A stretch of 64,000 nt of DNA from positions 813,365 through 877,364 of the forward strand of contig CH003424.1 of the NCBI GenBank assembly GCA_000149265.1. Reading direction: 5' to 3'. Made by a program: the position numbers and the translations under genes. Origin of the DNA: Ciona savignyi (lineage: Eukaryota > Chordata > Ascidiacea > Phlebobranchia > Cionidae). This document shows, one piece after another, positions 41,391 to 53,133 of this stretch. Each line of letters starts with the position of its first letter. Position 1 is the first letter of the stretch. The notes beneath the pieces are model-generated. The model worked only from the letters and a program-made list of their open reading frames with translations, was not told the origin of the DNA and searched no databases.

Positions 41391-44300
41391 CTACGTGAGC
41401 AGGGGTTCAATACATTTCAAGAAAACAGTTTCATTCTTGTGCCAAGAAGTATGGTGTACGCCGGATATTGTGCATTCATGCAATCGACCAGTTTGGTCGA
41501 GTGTTTTTAGTCCAATGTTGTCTGATTGGTACATCTGTAATAGAAGTAAGTTGTATTTCCAAATGTTTTTCGGTTAATTCTATCATGTCAAACAGTTAAT
41601 TGAAAGGTTTTTAGGTTCTTAACCTCAACCAAAAATTACTTGAACGCGACAAACATAAATTCAACACAGTCGTACAAAGCATATATTCGAGACACAGTAA
41701 TAACTCTTTGGGCAGGATATAATCTGCTGGTGTGGTATATAGGTCTGTGTTGCGGTTCCTCTAAATACCCAGTGTGTCAAGAGTTAGGGTTAGGGTTTCA
41801 AGTGTGCCCATACTGGGTATTCATACAGTCATCCATGTCTTTCCCATCCAAGGTATTTAAATGTTTAATATTATTGGGTAAAACAGGGTAACTGAGGAGT
41901 AAAACAAGAAATGTTTTGGGACAAAACAGGCATTGTTTTAACTATATGTACCAGAACACCAACTAGCTTCAACATCTCAAATTATCACTGGTCAACAAAA
42001 ACATAGTTTTTTTTTTAAACGAGAATAAGAACACTTATTTCTGGCTAACATCGAGGCGCTGATTCTAAATCTGGCATTAGTTTTCTACTAGCACATCAGG
42101 ATTTTGAGATATGAGGGGTATGGTGTGTAAGAATGACTGTATTTTGTATCCCTTAAATGACCATATTTCTGCCATTAACATGGTTGCTGGAACTTCAAAA
42201 ATTTTCCGAATCTGTAGACCAACAAATATATCTTCTCTCAACTTAGCTAGGCTTGATTATAGCATGGGAAACTTTAACAGCGAAATTCAAAACCATTGGA
42301 ATTCTGTTTTGCCATAGCTTTTACAAAGTTCTTTATTAATCCTAGCTTAATATGCAATGGTGGCAATAAAACTTGAAAAATATGTGAACTATAGTTTAAA
42401 ACAGCTCTTCAATATCATGGCAATAACAAAGAAATCCCTCAACCTTGAAGGCCGAAGATAAGTCCCAATTGCGCTTCCTGTAGTAACACTTACTTTGACA
42501 TCTTTTTCAACCATATTTCGTTCTTTTAACTTTAATGCAACGAGCTGCGCTTTTTCCTTGGAAAGACATAGATCTCTAATAAAGGCATTTAAATGTTTTT
42601 GTGAAAAAAAGATGGGATCTTCTGTGGTACCGGTATCAGAATAGTTGGAAGAAATTAATCCGCCAGAGTTGTGTAAATCAGTACTGCTATCAGTAGTATT
42701 AACTAAAGGTAGTGGAGGTACTGGTGGTGACATTGATTTATCATAATGAACAGGGGTCCTTACTGAATCCAAGTTGGAATATGTTATCTTGTCTTTCTGT
42801 TTAAAGGAAAACCCCCTTGTTTAGTAAGAAAAAAGAGCAATATTGACAGTGATCGTCAGCATCACGCCAAATCATTGGGATAAAAAACGGTATAGAAGGA
42901 GACCATTTATATACCCAGTTGTGCAAGCCTAAGCTCCATATCTTGCATATTTTATAGGATGCCCAGGTATTATCTTGGTTGCCTCATGGGTAACCAAAAT
43001 ATGCCGCATACATCTTTTTGATATCATAAGTGATTCTTTGCTGTTTTTGCTTGTAAACTTTCCACAGACAAAAAAATCAATCTGTATGGTTTAAGCAGTT
43101 TCTGGGCATTATGGTAGGCAATATATTTAGAAATTACTTGTAAAAATACTATGTATATTACTATTTTACAACTACAGAAATAACTAATTTATTTGAATAC
43201 AACATATTACCATATAATGTTAATATAATTCCCTCAGTTCCGCCTGGTATGTTCCTACATTTTTCACTCTCTACACTAACTGTACTCTACTCTACACTTA
43301 AATAAACTTGCAAAAATATCCTTTCATCCCTTCCTTGTTATTTAGAGCTTGCACTTGGGTTGTTTTTTTCATTTAAGAATGTATGTTGTATTGTATTTGG
43401 ACTGTAAAACAAAAATTGATTTAAAATTGCATAAACCAAAATATCTCAAAAACCTGATGTGCTAGAGAAAAAGTAAAATCATTTTTGGAATCTGCATTAA
43501 AAATGCTTTAAGATACGATAATTAGAATTTTTGTTTAAAATTTGCTGTTGACTAGTGTTATTAGACTAACATCCAGTGATGGGATTCAAAATTTTAAGAA
43601 CAGGTTCTCTTTTGTATCGTACTTACTAACAACAGGTTCCCTTAAAGGTCTAATGTCTGTAAAAAAGCAAGAATCGGATCGGTGATTATCCCGACGTTCC
43701 AAGAACGGGTTCGACCGAACCCATGCGAACCTCTTGAATCTTATCACTGCTAATATCAAACAACCATCAATAACAAACTTACATCCAATTTCCTCATTGG
43801 AACGACTTGTTCGTTCTCGTCGAAACATCCAAACTGAGCGGATTGCCATGGAGCGATCACCCCATCATCCGGACCCCCGATCAACATCATGTTCTTCAGT
43901 CGGAGCATGTTCTTCTTCCATGCTGGAGGAAACTTGAAGTCCTCTTTGATGCTTTCGTTGTTCAATGCGGCCAGGTAGTCGCTGTATTGCCGATACATCT
44001 TCGAGTGATGCGGGTCTAAATGATGGAATTATAAACATTTATTATTTATGCGGATGGATAAATATTTTAAGTCCGTTCGAATAGCTTGGTGGTTTAGTGC
44101 ATCGTCTTTCAGCCTAATAGTTACAGGTTTGAAACTGGTGGCTAGCTAGTCGACAGTGCCTGAACCCACTGTAAACATTCATTTTTTCATGCGAATGAAG
44201 ATTTTAAGTCCAGCCGAACAGCTTGGTGGGTAAGTGAATCGTCTTTCAGTTGCAGTTTGGAAGCGGTCGCCAGCTAGAAGACATTGCCTGAATCCACTGG

Positions 44301-45341
44301 ATTAATGGGTTCAAAAACAAACGTCTCAAAGATAAATAAACTGCAATAACCCAGGTGGACCTAATGTTGTCTGACGATTTGCTATTTGCTAACGCCCTCT
44401 TATGATAAAACATGAATTCTATTTTATTTAGGATTATTTTTTTATTGTAATAATACAAATGTCAATGTACGGTAGGTAGCATAAGCAAAATCTATAATTG
44501 GTTCATTCCAATAACACACACAACTAGCTACAGTTACATAGCACGCCAGTTGATCAACCAACATACTAAACCACACAAGGAGCTAGCTAGCTGGTACAAA
44601 AAACAAACATTGAAGCTCACCTTTCCAGTAATTTCCGATGGACCACAGTTGGCCATAATGTGTGTAGAATATCTTGTATAATTCTTCCTTCAGCGCAGAT
44701 GGAAATAACCAGTTGATGAAAGAAGTGTCTGCAGAAAAGTAAGGTAAATTTATTTGGTTTAGTTTTGATTTTTTTGACCTAGTATTAAATAACAGCACAT
44801 AAAACAAAACACGACACAGAAACAAGGAAAAGACGGCAAAACTTACAGTTATTATAACAAGGCATTAAAGAAAAAATGCAAATATTAAAAATATATTGGA
44901 CGCGCCCACCATACCTATTTAGGTTTATTTATTTGGATAATCATTTTTGATGGGATAAAAAATTGGGCTTAAAAGATATTGTAGTTATCTTCAATGTTTT
45001 TAATCTGACAGTCATTAAAACATGTCTATTATCCAATCAATTTACTTTAGATATATTTAGACATGGTCACCTAAAAATTACCTCCAAATTGTCCATTTAG
45101 TGGAGATGATAGTGCAATGAAATTATGAATGTTGTGGTTGGAGTCTGTTTGGACGAGTCCTCTACCGATAATACCCCCTGTCAATTCAATTTAATTTTCA
45201 AATAATAATTAAAAAACAAACAATCGAAACCAACAAATACTTAAATCCGACCAAATGCAGTAATGAAATCTCTATACCGTACATTTGCGCTTAATGCAGT
45301 GAAAGATCCAAAGGATCAATTAGTCAAACTACATTAAGTTT

Positions 45342-45394
<53 letters not shown>

Positions 45395-46098
45395 CAATAA
45401 GCATCAAATGTATGACACATATATACGCCTTGTGTAATATTGCCTGTGTCATACATTTCATGTTTATTGACCATCCATCGATTATTAACTAACTAGTGGG
45501 CGTTTTCGCTGCCAAGCTGCCGTTCTATGACGTCACATTGCATTGCGCTTTGAACGCCGCGGGCAGCGATCAGCTGAGTAGCCACGTGAGAAGGTTACTA
45601 CGGTTCATTGGTGAGGGAGGTTACTGTAGGCCAGACTGAATACGTAAAAACATGGCGCGATAGAGGTTACTGTAGGTCGCGTACTAACCTTGCGAATATC
45701 CGATAAGATGGACGCCGTCCTTGGCTTTTTGCATTAAAGGGGTGGTGAAATTCCTTATTTTGTCAAGTTGATCCCATAATGGGATGAAACTATGGTAGTG
45801 ATCAAAGAAATCTAACGTGTGTACTTCCGTTCCAGGATGGTGCTGAAATAAAAATGATTTGTTACGGCCAAATCCATAACGTACATCGCAATTCAAACTA
45901 ACTTTTTATATCTTTTGCATAAAAATTACAATGTGAAAGATCAAAATATTTTACCTTTGTAATGAAACCGCGCAAATCGCTCAAGTCTTTTGCATCGTCC
46001 AAAATTCCGTGGACCACAATTACTGGCTTGTATCCAAAGGTTTTAATTGCTTGGCAAACCAATAGAACGGTCGATATCAGACTTGCCCACGTAGACAT
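41391..46098 (-). CDS. PPT2: Palmitoyl-protein thioesterase 2 (lysosomal)
   Basis: Six exons in phase: 45955-46098, 45689-45842, 45082-45177, 44621-44728, 43783-44015, 41391-41534 (292 residues; human about 302). A signal peptide (MSTWASLISTVLLVCQA) precedes GYKPVIVVHGI. The nucleophile motif is GYSQGG (exon 2/3 junction), the Asp lies in LIGGPDDGVIAPWQS and the His in GVHHTSWH of the last exon. The conserved WLFP, IGNYWKDPHH and CIEPLL segments identify PPT2 rather than PPT1. The enzyme is a lysosomal S-thioesterase acting on acyl-CoA-like substrates. The last exon is short (48 codons) and lies 2.25 kb from exon 5, behind an intron filled with mobile-element debris. Confidence 0.93.
41761..41822. 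repeat. Short hairpin repeat with TTAGGG-like loop, copy 1
   Basis: CTAAATACCCAGT pairs with ACTGGGTATTC. The loop contains GAGTTAGGGTTAGGGTTTCA. It has a relative at 59738-59814. Confidence 0.65.
42389..42790 (-). pseudogene. Decayed mobile-element-type ORF in PPT2 intron 5
   Basis: A minus-strand reading frame contains LNAFIRDLCLSKEKAQLVAL followed by LKERNMVEKDV. I recall this pattern from repetitive uncharacterised ORFs of invertebrate genomes, where a Tyr-Arg-Lys-Arg segment follows. Here that segment (CYYRKRN, then GFLCYCHDIEEL) lies in another frame: two extra bases near 42484 break the ORF. It has the same orientation as PPT2, but no splice sites link it to the gene. The family assignment is from memory; the frameshift is seen directly. 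Confidence 0.5.
43574..43749. mobile_element. Short hAT MITE in PPT2 intron 5
   Basis: 176 bp. The ends CAGTGATGGGATTCAA and TTGAATCTTATCACTG are inverted repeats with two mismatches. The 8-bp flanks are CTAACATC and CTAATATC. It ends 34 bp from the exon 5 donor. Confidence 0.8.
44072..44424 (+). mobile_element. Two tandem SINE family A copies
   Basis: Head-only copy at 44072-44165, then a degraded copy at 44210-44424. Both are preceded by the same AAG-ATTTTAAGTCC motif, so the pair is probably a local duplication. Confidence 0.65.
44770..44930 (-). mobile_element. Family C retroelement tail
   Basis: ACACGACACAGAAACAAGG, then GACGGCAAAACTTACAG, in PPT2 intron 3. Confidence 0.5.
45345..45392. 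repeat. TA/TG microsatellite
   Basis: A (TA)n run followed by (TG)n in PPT2 intron 2, next to a hairpin. Confidence 0.9.
45393..45471. other. Hairpin with 26-bp stem, PPT2 intron 2
   Basis: Arms 45393-45418 and 45446-45471 pair at 24 of 26 positions around a 27-nt loop. It could be a tiny MITE or a precursor-like RNA hairpin. Confidence 0.6.
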
Positions 46099-46899
46099 TT
46101 TAACAGACTTGAAACTAAGCTAGAAAACAGGCTGAGCCCTTTCCCAATCTGCACAAAATAAGAAGATAACTAACAGACGTTCGAACATAAATGATTCAAA
46201 ATACACAACACAAAACGAAAGATGACGCGCTTTATCACGTGACCCCCATGTGCTATGACAACATCCTTTCTTTGTTAGATTGGTGGAGTAATACCACGCT
46301 AACTACACAAACGCAAGCTATTTCCTGAGTTCTTTAAAACTTGTGTAGTCGTAAAGCTAACTGCCTGTGTTTTGTATCTAAATAGTCTTGCAGGTTCGCG
46401 TTTAACACTTCATTGTACTGCCAAGCGCAATAAATGCAACACGCACAATTAGTTATATAACCAGCGGTTGGTATGAGTGACAACTTATCACCCGAAGGTA
46501 AGCGGTCTTGCATCCACGATTTCGAAAAGAAAAAGGCGTTCGCTCTTTCATTATATAGGTTACTAGCGTACTTGTGTGTGTGCTTAACCATGGTATTAAA
46601 CTTCTATACTATATGTGTGTGTTCTTTGATAAAATATCATTTTATTCCACATCAATATTTAAGAAAATATATAAAATAGATTATGATAATATATTTATTG
46701 CTGTCAGCTATTAATTATGTTTTTTTAATGACGTATTTTTAATGACATCAGAAACAAACAACAACAGGAAACGAAACTGGCCTGTGTCACGATACAGTTG
46801 TATAATATATACATGATAGAAGTAAATTAATATATGGGAAAGTAAAATGAATACATGATAATTATGCTCCAAAGTGCTAAGTGATTTTTTGTTTAACGG

Positions 46900-47042
46900 T
46901 CACGTAATTTCCCCCGTTATACCGCGTAAATTTACTGACATATTTTAACTACTCTAGTTTTTTGTCGTTTTATCTAGCCTTCTTTTTTAATTAACTGTGC
47001 TATTCTTTATTAATGTAATGAAGGAACAAAAAATAAAGTAAT
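46900..47042 (+). mobile_element. Family C retroelement tail
   Basis: ACGGTCACGTAATTTCC, then AACTACTCTAGTTTTTTGTC. Confidence 0.5.
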
Positions 47043-47239
47043 CTTACTCCTTTGGGTATTAACTAGCATTTAGAACAGCCATGAGTAAAATACGGCCCGT
47101 GAAGGGATTTAGATCGGCCCGCAGATTGTATCTAACCATAGCCTGTAATTAAGATATTAAATACTATTTACGTAATAACGGCCCACCAAGGACTTGGATG
47201 GGACATGAATGGGCATTTGCACTAAATGAAATCGTTCGA

Positions 47240-47340
47240 TGACTATAACTCCAGGTTTAAAACTAAATCGAATGCCCGAATATTCATTTTAGTGAGCAGT
47301 TTCCCACCTTCCCTCCATCCCGCTTTTCCTCCTTTTAGTT
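47240..47340. mobile_element. Partial copy of the CTAAAGGGAGG-type MITE
   Basis: Right-end half only: ATTCATTTTAGTGAGCAG, then CGCTTTTCCTCCTTTTAG. Confidence 0.5.
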
Positions 47341-48249
47341 CCCCTGTGCTTACGCTCAATTTGCTGCAGCTAGTATATTATATGTTTTATATATCGACGA
47401 AATCGCAACAGGTTTTGCTCAAACCATTCATCTACTAGGTTTATGTAATGTGCGCTAAGTCCCATTCCCAATAACACAATTGACTAGAAAACTGCTGGCT
47501 TTGAACCAAAAACGTTTCAGCTGGCGATCTAAAGACTTAACTCTCTTAGTTTTTTCGGGTATTATGCACTTCCTTCCTTATTACAGACATGGATTAATGT
47601 CAAAACTTTAATCCTTCCAACATTCACTGGAAGATTATGTAGGATTTCCGTACTTATATCCATTCTTCCGTATTAAATACGGACTAATAACATGACGTAA
47701 TTAACTAAACTTGTGGTCGTGTTGACCTAATACATACACGACTTAATCTCTCAATAAGCTTCGCATTAAGCAACGCCCATTACATGCCCACTGCTGTGTC
47801 TACTAAAGGTGTCGCCCGTAGTTTCGCATTTTGTAGGCGAATACGAACTCATCTGACCCGCCACAACGAAAACATGTTGTTGAATCGTCGGTATGCTGGC
47901 TCCGATAGCAGTGCTATAAAATGAAGAGTCTTGTTTGTGACCAAGTTACTCGAATCGACCCAATTTTACCCACTTTAGAGTGTGGTCGCGCCCTTTCGTT
48001 TCCACCAATCATATATCGGAATCCCGGCGAAGGCGTGAATCGGTCACGTGATGTTGTCGTACTTTGGCGAAGAAACAGAAGTCGACCCTTTTCGTTCCAG
48101 ATTGTATTTCTGCCAGTGACACCACCCTTTTTAATGTTTTTTCGATTTTTTTAAATCGGCTAATTACTAACGGCCTGCAAATGGCAAATTGTTTCAAAGT
48201 TTAATTAAGTAAAATTAAGTAAATTTTAACAAGTGATGTCACTTTTTTT

Positions 48250-48375
48250 GTTTTTTTTACCGACGCAAGTTTCGATCCCAAGATGGGTACGTCACTTGGA
48301 CCGTTTTTTTATTGATATGAGTCGGTATATGTATCGGTCGCGCTAACCATTCGGCCACATGACCGTACAACAACA
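48250..48375 (-). mobile_element. SINE family B
   Basis: The minus strand reads GGTCATGTGGCCGAATGGTT, then GGATCGAAACTTGCG (B box). Confidence 0.65.
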
Positions 48376-48573
48376 ATAAGTTGCACCATCGTTCAATGGG
48401 CGGTGCTCCAGTTCGACACGCCACCTTGCGGTCGAAATCGCGCAAACAACGTATACCTTACGATTCCCGGAAAACATGTTTTTCATGATTTCACACGAAA
48501 ACAAATCGCGTGAAGTCAATTAACCAATAGGAAGGATCTGTAGAGGTGTTTTATCGGGTTAAATGGGGCAACA

Positions 48574-48750
48574 CTTAAAGAAGGGAAAGTGGGAAAGCGG
48601 GGAGGAGGCAAATCTGCTCACTAAAACTATTGAAACTCATTTAAATCCTCCCCTGAACACTATTTTAAACCCCAGAACTAACCTTACCCCTAGCTTAAAC
48701 TTTAAAACTAACTATAATGCCCTATCTTTATTTTAGTGTGCATTTTTTTG
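48574..48750. mobile_element. Copy of the CTAAAGGGAGG-type MITE
   Basis: Left end (AAAGTGGGAAAGCGGGGAGG) plus interior with CCCAGAACTAACC; the right end is degraded. Confidence 0.5.
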
Positions 48751-48940
48751 ATTACGTTAACCATTTGGCCATGAAAGTTAAATGGTCTTAAACTTGAGTA
48801 CTATCGCTAACACGCTGGTAAGACGTGTAATGTATATATATATATTGTATTTCTACTTAATACCTACGCATATGGGGGTGCATATTCTTTATATATTTCG
48901 GTTATGTCGCCAAACGAATTTATATTTTTATCATTAGTAT

Positions 48941-49040
48941 ACGGTCGTTTGGCGGAATGGCTAACGCGACCGAAACATATATCAATTCTATACTAAAACG
49001 GTCTTTCTGGAGAGGAGTCCAAACCTAGCCCGGTAAATAA
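48941..49040 (+). mobile_element. SINE family B
   Basis: GGTCGTTTGGCGGAATGGCT, then GAGTCCAAACCTAGCCCGG. Confidence 0.6.
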
Positions 49041-49106
49041 AGAGGCAACCATCATATCACCACAGGTAACATGCGTACAGGTTCGGTCGATATACCTGCT
49101 TAGAAG

Positions 49107-49390
49107 AGGATAGGATATTCATGGTTATCCCTGTGAACGGGAAACCCAAGGGGGTTAACACCCGGGAAATTGTCAGATCACCTCGCGCCCACCGTAGGGT
49201 TACCGAAGCTATTACAATGTGTTGTGTATGATTCAAACGTTCCTTCAATTTGGTAGAACCCAGCATTAATCGGAAATGTCCGTAAAGTGTCTTGCACAAG
49301 GACACAACCGACTAGCTAGCGACCTGTTTCGTAATTGCAAACTTTCAATTGAAAGGCGACGCACTTAACCGCCAGACTAACCGACCGGAC
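49107..49390 (-). mobile_element. SINE family A, full length
   Basis: Well preserved, 70 bp from a SINE B copy. Confidence 0.85.
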
Positions 49391-49679
49391 CTGTTTAGAA
49401 AGGAGTTCCCGTCCCTTAGGATTAGCACGTCGTGCAGCAATAAATAGTATTATCATTATGATATTACACGCACTGGTGCGATTAGGTTGTTTAATAGTGG
49501 GTTTGGTGGCACTTGAAGTTCCGGCTTACTACATGGGATTACATTATCAAAAAATAATCATGAACTAAATTATATGGTTGTGGTTAGATGGCCACCCTAC
49601 GAACATCAATCCGCTGTGTCTACTAAAGGCATTTAACGTGCATATAATACAAAGGGATTGTTTATAATTATTTATTTAT

Positions 49680-49803
49680 ATTTTTTCTTTTAGTGACATG
49701 TTTTAAATACTGTTCGTTTTGCCGTGTTTTTCCATTCCTGTGTCGTAATTAGCTTCATTTCCTAGTATTTAACACTATGGCAAAAATTAATAAACTAAAC
49801 TAG
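49680..49803 (+). mobile_element. Family C retroelement tail
   Basis: TGTTCGTTTTGCCGTGTTTT, ending AATAAACTAAACTAG. Confidence 0.5.
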
Positions 49804-50036
49804 CCACAGAACTAAACATTTACAATGCTGCATTATGTACAGATGTACGATTCTGCATATGATACTGCTGTTTTTGTTGTTATTGACTATTCCCCCCCCC
49901 TCCAAAAAAAACATGGTTACACACTACGAAAATCAAAGAAAGTCTGTATATAGAAGGTCGAGGTCAGATGTATGTTTATTACTATCCTCGCCTAGGCCAC
50001 TTAATCCGCGGTTGTGTAGTTAGCTAGGCTTTAATT

Positions 50037-50341
50037 CAGTGATTCTTTAACTATTTTAGTCGCCCCTTGACGTCTGTCATTCAAGCTCACGTCTCACCTA
50101 GCCTCAAAAATCAAAATAGCGAACAATAGAACAATGGTTTATTTGTCTTTATCCTGCTTAGTGTGAAGGATGAAAATGATTTTGGGGGACGAGTCGTTCA
50201 ATTCGAGGCTTTGTTAAAGACAACGCACATCGAAGATCTGCTTCGTATGTGAGATCAATCTCTCACAGTCATGCTCGCGCCCGTATTGTGAAGCTTTCAC
50301 GACCGCCAAGGTCGGCGCGCCCCTCAGTTTAAGAATCCTTG
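50037..50341. mobile_element. hAT-type MITE
   Basis: 305 bp. Left end CAGTGATTCTTTAAC, right end GTTTAAGAATCCTTG. Flanks CTTTAATT and CTCTAATT fit an 8-bp target duplication with one substitution. Confidence 0.7.
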
Positions 50342-50994
50342 CTCTAATTCTTATAACGAACGTTGGCTTACATGTACGTTTGCAAGACCGAATGGTTACC
50401 TATATTGGTTTAAACCACAACACCGTTTTACAAACAACCATTAAACATATAATGACAAGCCCGTCTTGTTGCCTTAAGAAAACCAGTTTTGTCGCCGAAT
50501 GGTCAAAGCCATCGACGCATTGACGAATTAACCTTGAAGACCAATAAGATACTTGCCTAATTTCATAACTGAACCCAAACAACTGTAATTATTGAAAGGT
50601 TTTATTCCGGTACTACTCAAGTGCCCATACAGAGGTCCTGGGTTCGAATCCTGTCCTGTACTTAACAAAGTAGTAAAATCAATGGAATGGTCACGACGTA
50701 GTTTGACATTTACCTGTGTAATAACGACATATAATCGTCAGATTGTAATATATTTACATCTCGGTTATTGAAGTTTATATACAACTAAATGCTTTATAAT
50801 ACACCGAATGTACCATATCTGGTGGAATTTCATTTTAGGGGTTTTTCTTTTTCCACTTAATCCCAAAGCCGGCTCCCCCCTCAGTACTGGGTCGCGCTTG
50901 CACACTTTACACAAGTGTTAAATAACACCAAATTTAATTAGTTAATTTTGATTTAAATTGTTTTTGTTGAAATTTATTTTTTTTAATGTAAGGT

Positions 50995-51165
50995 TTAACG
51001 GCCACGTCATTTTTTCCCATAACTTGCAATGTGTCTAGTCACTGGCGTGTTTTAACTACTGTAGTTTTGCCGTTTCATCCTGTCTCCTTAATTTGTAACA
51101 AATGTTGTATTCTTCTTTATTGTAACAAAGGATCAAAAAAATAAACTAAACTAAACTAAACTATT
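50995..51165 (+). mobile_element. Family C retroelement tail with (TAAAC)n end
   Basis: The best preserved 3' end: four tandem TAAAC units. Confidence 0.65.
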
Positions 51166-51668
51166 TTTCTTTTTATTACATGTTTCGTAAACGCGAATAT
51201 GTGGGTTCTATATACGGCAGCGTTATATATTGTTGTTCGCGCCTGATTATGAAGACCAATTAACATTTTAACACAAAATGGTATTTTTTGATTTTATTGC
51301 GAATACGCTTACAAGGAAGAATTCCAATTCTTTTTATCTGTTCCTTGCCTGCAAACAAAATATTGTTTTAAACCCAAGTATTGTATTACAAAGCATTATT
51401 AGGGAGGATGTTTATCTCTATCATGGGTAGGATGGGAGGGGCAGTCGGACACTTGTACATGGCCTATCTGCTGCCTGAGTGAAGTTTTAGAAATGTGGCG
51501 AAGCTTAAACCCAAATAGCAATTCCTAGTTCATATGTACATTGAAAGTTAAATTAAACAAAAGGTTTAAAACATTGCTCCCAAGTCTTTATTTGTTTTTA
51601 AATCTTAAGTTAATAACCAGCAGTTCAAACTGTGTCATTTAGAATGGTGACGTAGTAAGGAACACAGT

Positions 51669-51674
51669 TTTATT
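51669..51674 (-). terminator. Putative polyadenylation signal, cationic peptide gene
   Basis: AATAAA on the minus strand, 65 bp beyond the stop codon. Confidence 0.5.
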
Positions 51675-51738
51675 GCGATGAAAAGGTTTTGTAGATAATT
51701 GAGAAAATAATGTACAAACCTTCGCAGATGTTATTTGA

Positions 51739-52825
51739 TCACTGTTGATCCAATTTCACTTCATCATCTAAAATAAACATCTTAGTAAAAACAAAATACG
51801 TTAAATGCCGTATACGCTAGTTTTTTTAGTTTTTGACCGACTATCACTGGTTCCAATACTATAATGTGTGGAAAACCTGACGTACAATACCACTAATAAG
51901 TTTTATACTACAGTAACTTGAATGGTGCGTTTGTTTACCTTTAAGAGTGAAGCTGTCTTCAGCCAAGTGATCGGAATCGGAATCTGAAATCAGAAATTGA
52001 TAATACATTTTTAAATTATATATATATATAAATATTTTTATAAAAATGTAAATGATTCAACCATCACCAACCTTGTTGTGGTCTTTCGTCTGTAAATGAG
52101 TAAAGTGTTATTTTTGTAAATAAAAAAAAACAGTTGATGTATAGGAGGCGTTCAACTAATTATTTTCCCTATCTCTCCAATGCAAACTGACCTCACAAAA
52201 ACGACTGTCACTCAAAATCCTGACATAGGAAGTCTTAGATTTTTTCACAATTTAAAATTGAAGCTTGGATCTGCAACCTAAACTCAAAACCCTACAAAAT
52301 TTTGTTTAAAAATTTTGAGCCCATACCCCTTCGTACATCGGCAACTTTTTTCCAACAAAACAGCTAGCAGATGCACATTCAACACCTTTATTTTACAAAG
52401 CACTGCTCCACGATTACAAAACTTTACAGCTAAACGAGAACACCGGCGCGCAGCCTAGCACATGCTGCTTTCAACAAAACAAACATTGGGGAATCACCAC
52501 CATTGTTACTCAGCAAAACACTAGTTTAAAAACAATGACTCATGGAGGGTACCACTCGTCACATCCTGCCGTTCATAGAGGTCTTAATTGGTTATACGCC
52601 ATCTATAGCACACGGCAAAAAGACAATAAAGTTCATTTTGATAATACAAAAAAAGCATTTAAATAATATTGAATAACTTGTTTTGATAATTAAACGGTTT
52701 ATTTTCAATAAAAAAACTGGATTACGGTACTTACTCCAACGACGGCGCCTTCTCCCATATTGCCAACTTGTGTTCGTCATCATCAACAAACCAATCAAAA
52801 CAGCCACGAAAATCAACTTGTTCAT
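51739..52825 (-). CDS. Small secreted cationic/acidic peptide precursor
   Basis: Four coding exons, all joined in phase 1: 52735-52825, 52072-52089 (18-nt micro-exon), 51939-51983, 51739-51767, giving 60 residues. A non-coding exon (about 53105-53079) and a TATA box lie upstream. Residues 1-20 are a signal peptide (MNKLIFVAVLIGLLMMTNTS). WQYGRRRRRW follows, then an acidic tail (NERPQQ, DSDSDHLAEDSF, DDEVKLDQQ). The order signal peptide, basic segment, acidic propiece is typical of tunicate antimicrobial peptide precursors. Alternatively YGRR could be an amidation and dibasic cleavage site giving a very short amidated peptide. Neither is proven; I do not recognise the family. The micro-exon is the weakest part, but skipping it keeps the frame. 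Confidence 0.6.
52378..52495 (-). repeat. Dispersed repeat, copy 2 (inverted)
   Basis: Reverse-complement relative of 26195-26320, inside an intron of the cationic peptide gene. Confidence 0.55.
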
Positions 52826-52854
52826 CTGCAAATATGAGGTTCAAATGGATAAAG

Positions 52855-53045
52855 CAATTATGTTTTATCTCCGTGAATGGAAAACGCGGGACGTATATTA
52901 CATGGACAATAATCAGATTACTTCATGTCCACCGTCGGATTACCGAAGCTATTACAATGTGTTGCATATGAGACGTTCTTCACTTATAGTAGAGCTAAGT
53001 GCCTTGCCTTAGAACACCCGACCAGCTATCGACCACACCAGCTAA
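52855..53045 (-). mobile_element. SINE family A, degraded
   Basis: Fills the 5' UTR intron of the cationic peptide gene. Confidence 0.6.
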
Positions 53046-53078
53046 ATACAAGAACAAAGCCGACAACACCAAACTTAC

Positions 53079-53105
53079 CTTGTTTCGGTACTTTTGCAAA
53101 GTGAA
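53079..53105 (-). other. Non-coding 5' exon of the cationic peptide gene
   Basis: Transcription probably starts near 53105 below the TATA box. The exon ends at 53079 with a consensus donor. It contains an ATG whose frame does not continue into exon 2. The real start is the ATG at the very first bases of exon 2, directly after the acceptor. Confidence 0.5.
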
Positions 53106-53125
53106 TACCCTTCATAGATGAGTTG

Positions 53126-53133
53126 TATTTATA
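53126..53133 (-). promoter_or_regulatory. TATA box, cationic peptide gene
   Basis: TATAAATA on the minus strand, about 25-30 bp before the proposed non-coding first exon that ends in the donor CAAG|GTAAGT at 53079. Confidence 0.65.

Larger units (their letters stand above)
46099..48249. other. Region upstream of PPT2
   Basis: Contains the PPT2 promoter region, a family C tail (46900) and a MITE fragment (47240). No gene was identified. Confidence 0.4.

Noticed and set aside
46473..46679. Short plus-strand ORF with a good donor after MSDNLSPEG
   Set aside because: A possible first exon divergent from PPT2, but no following exon in phase was recognised.
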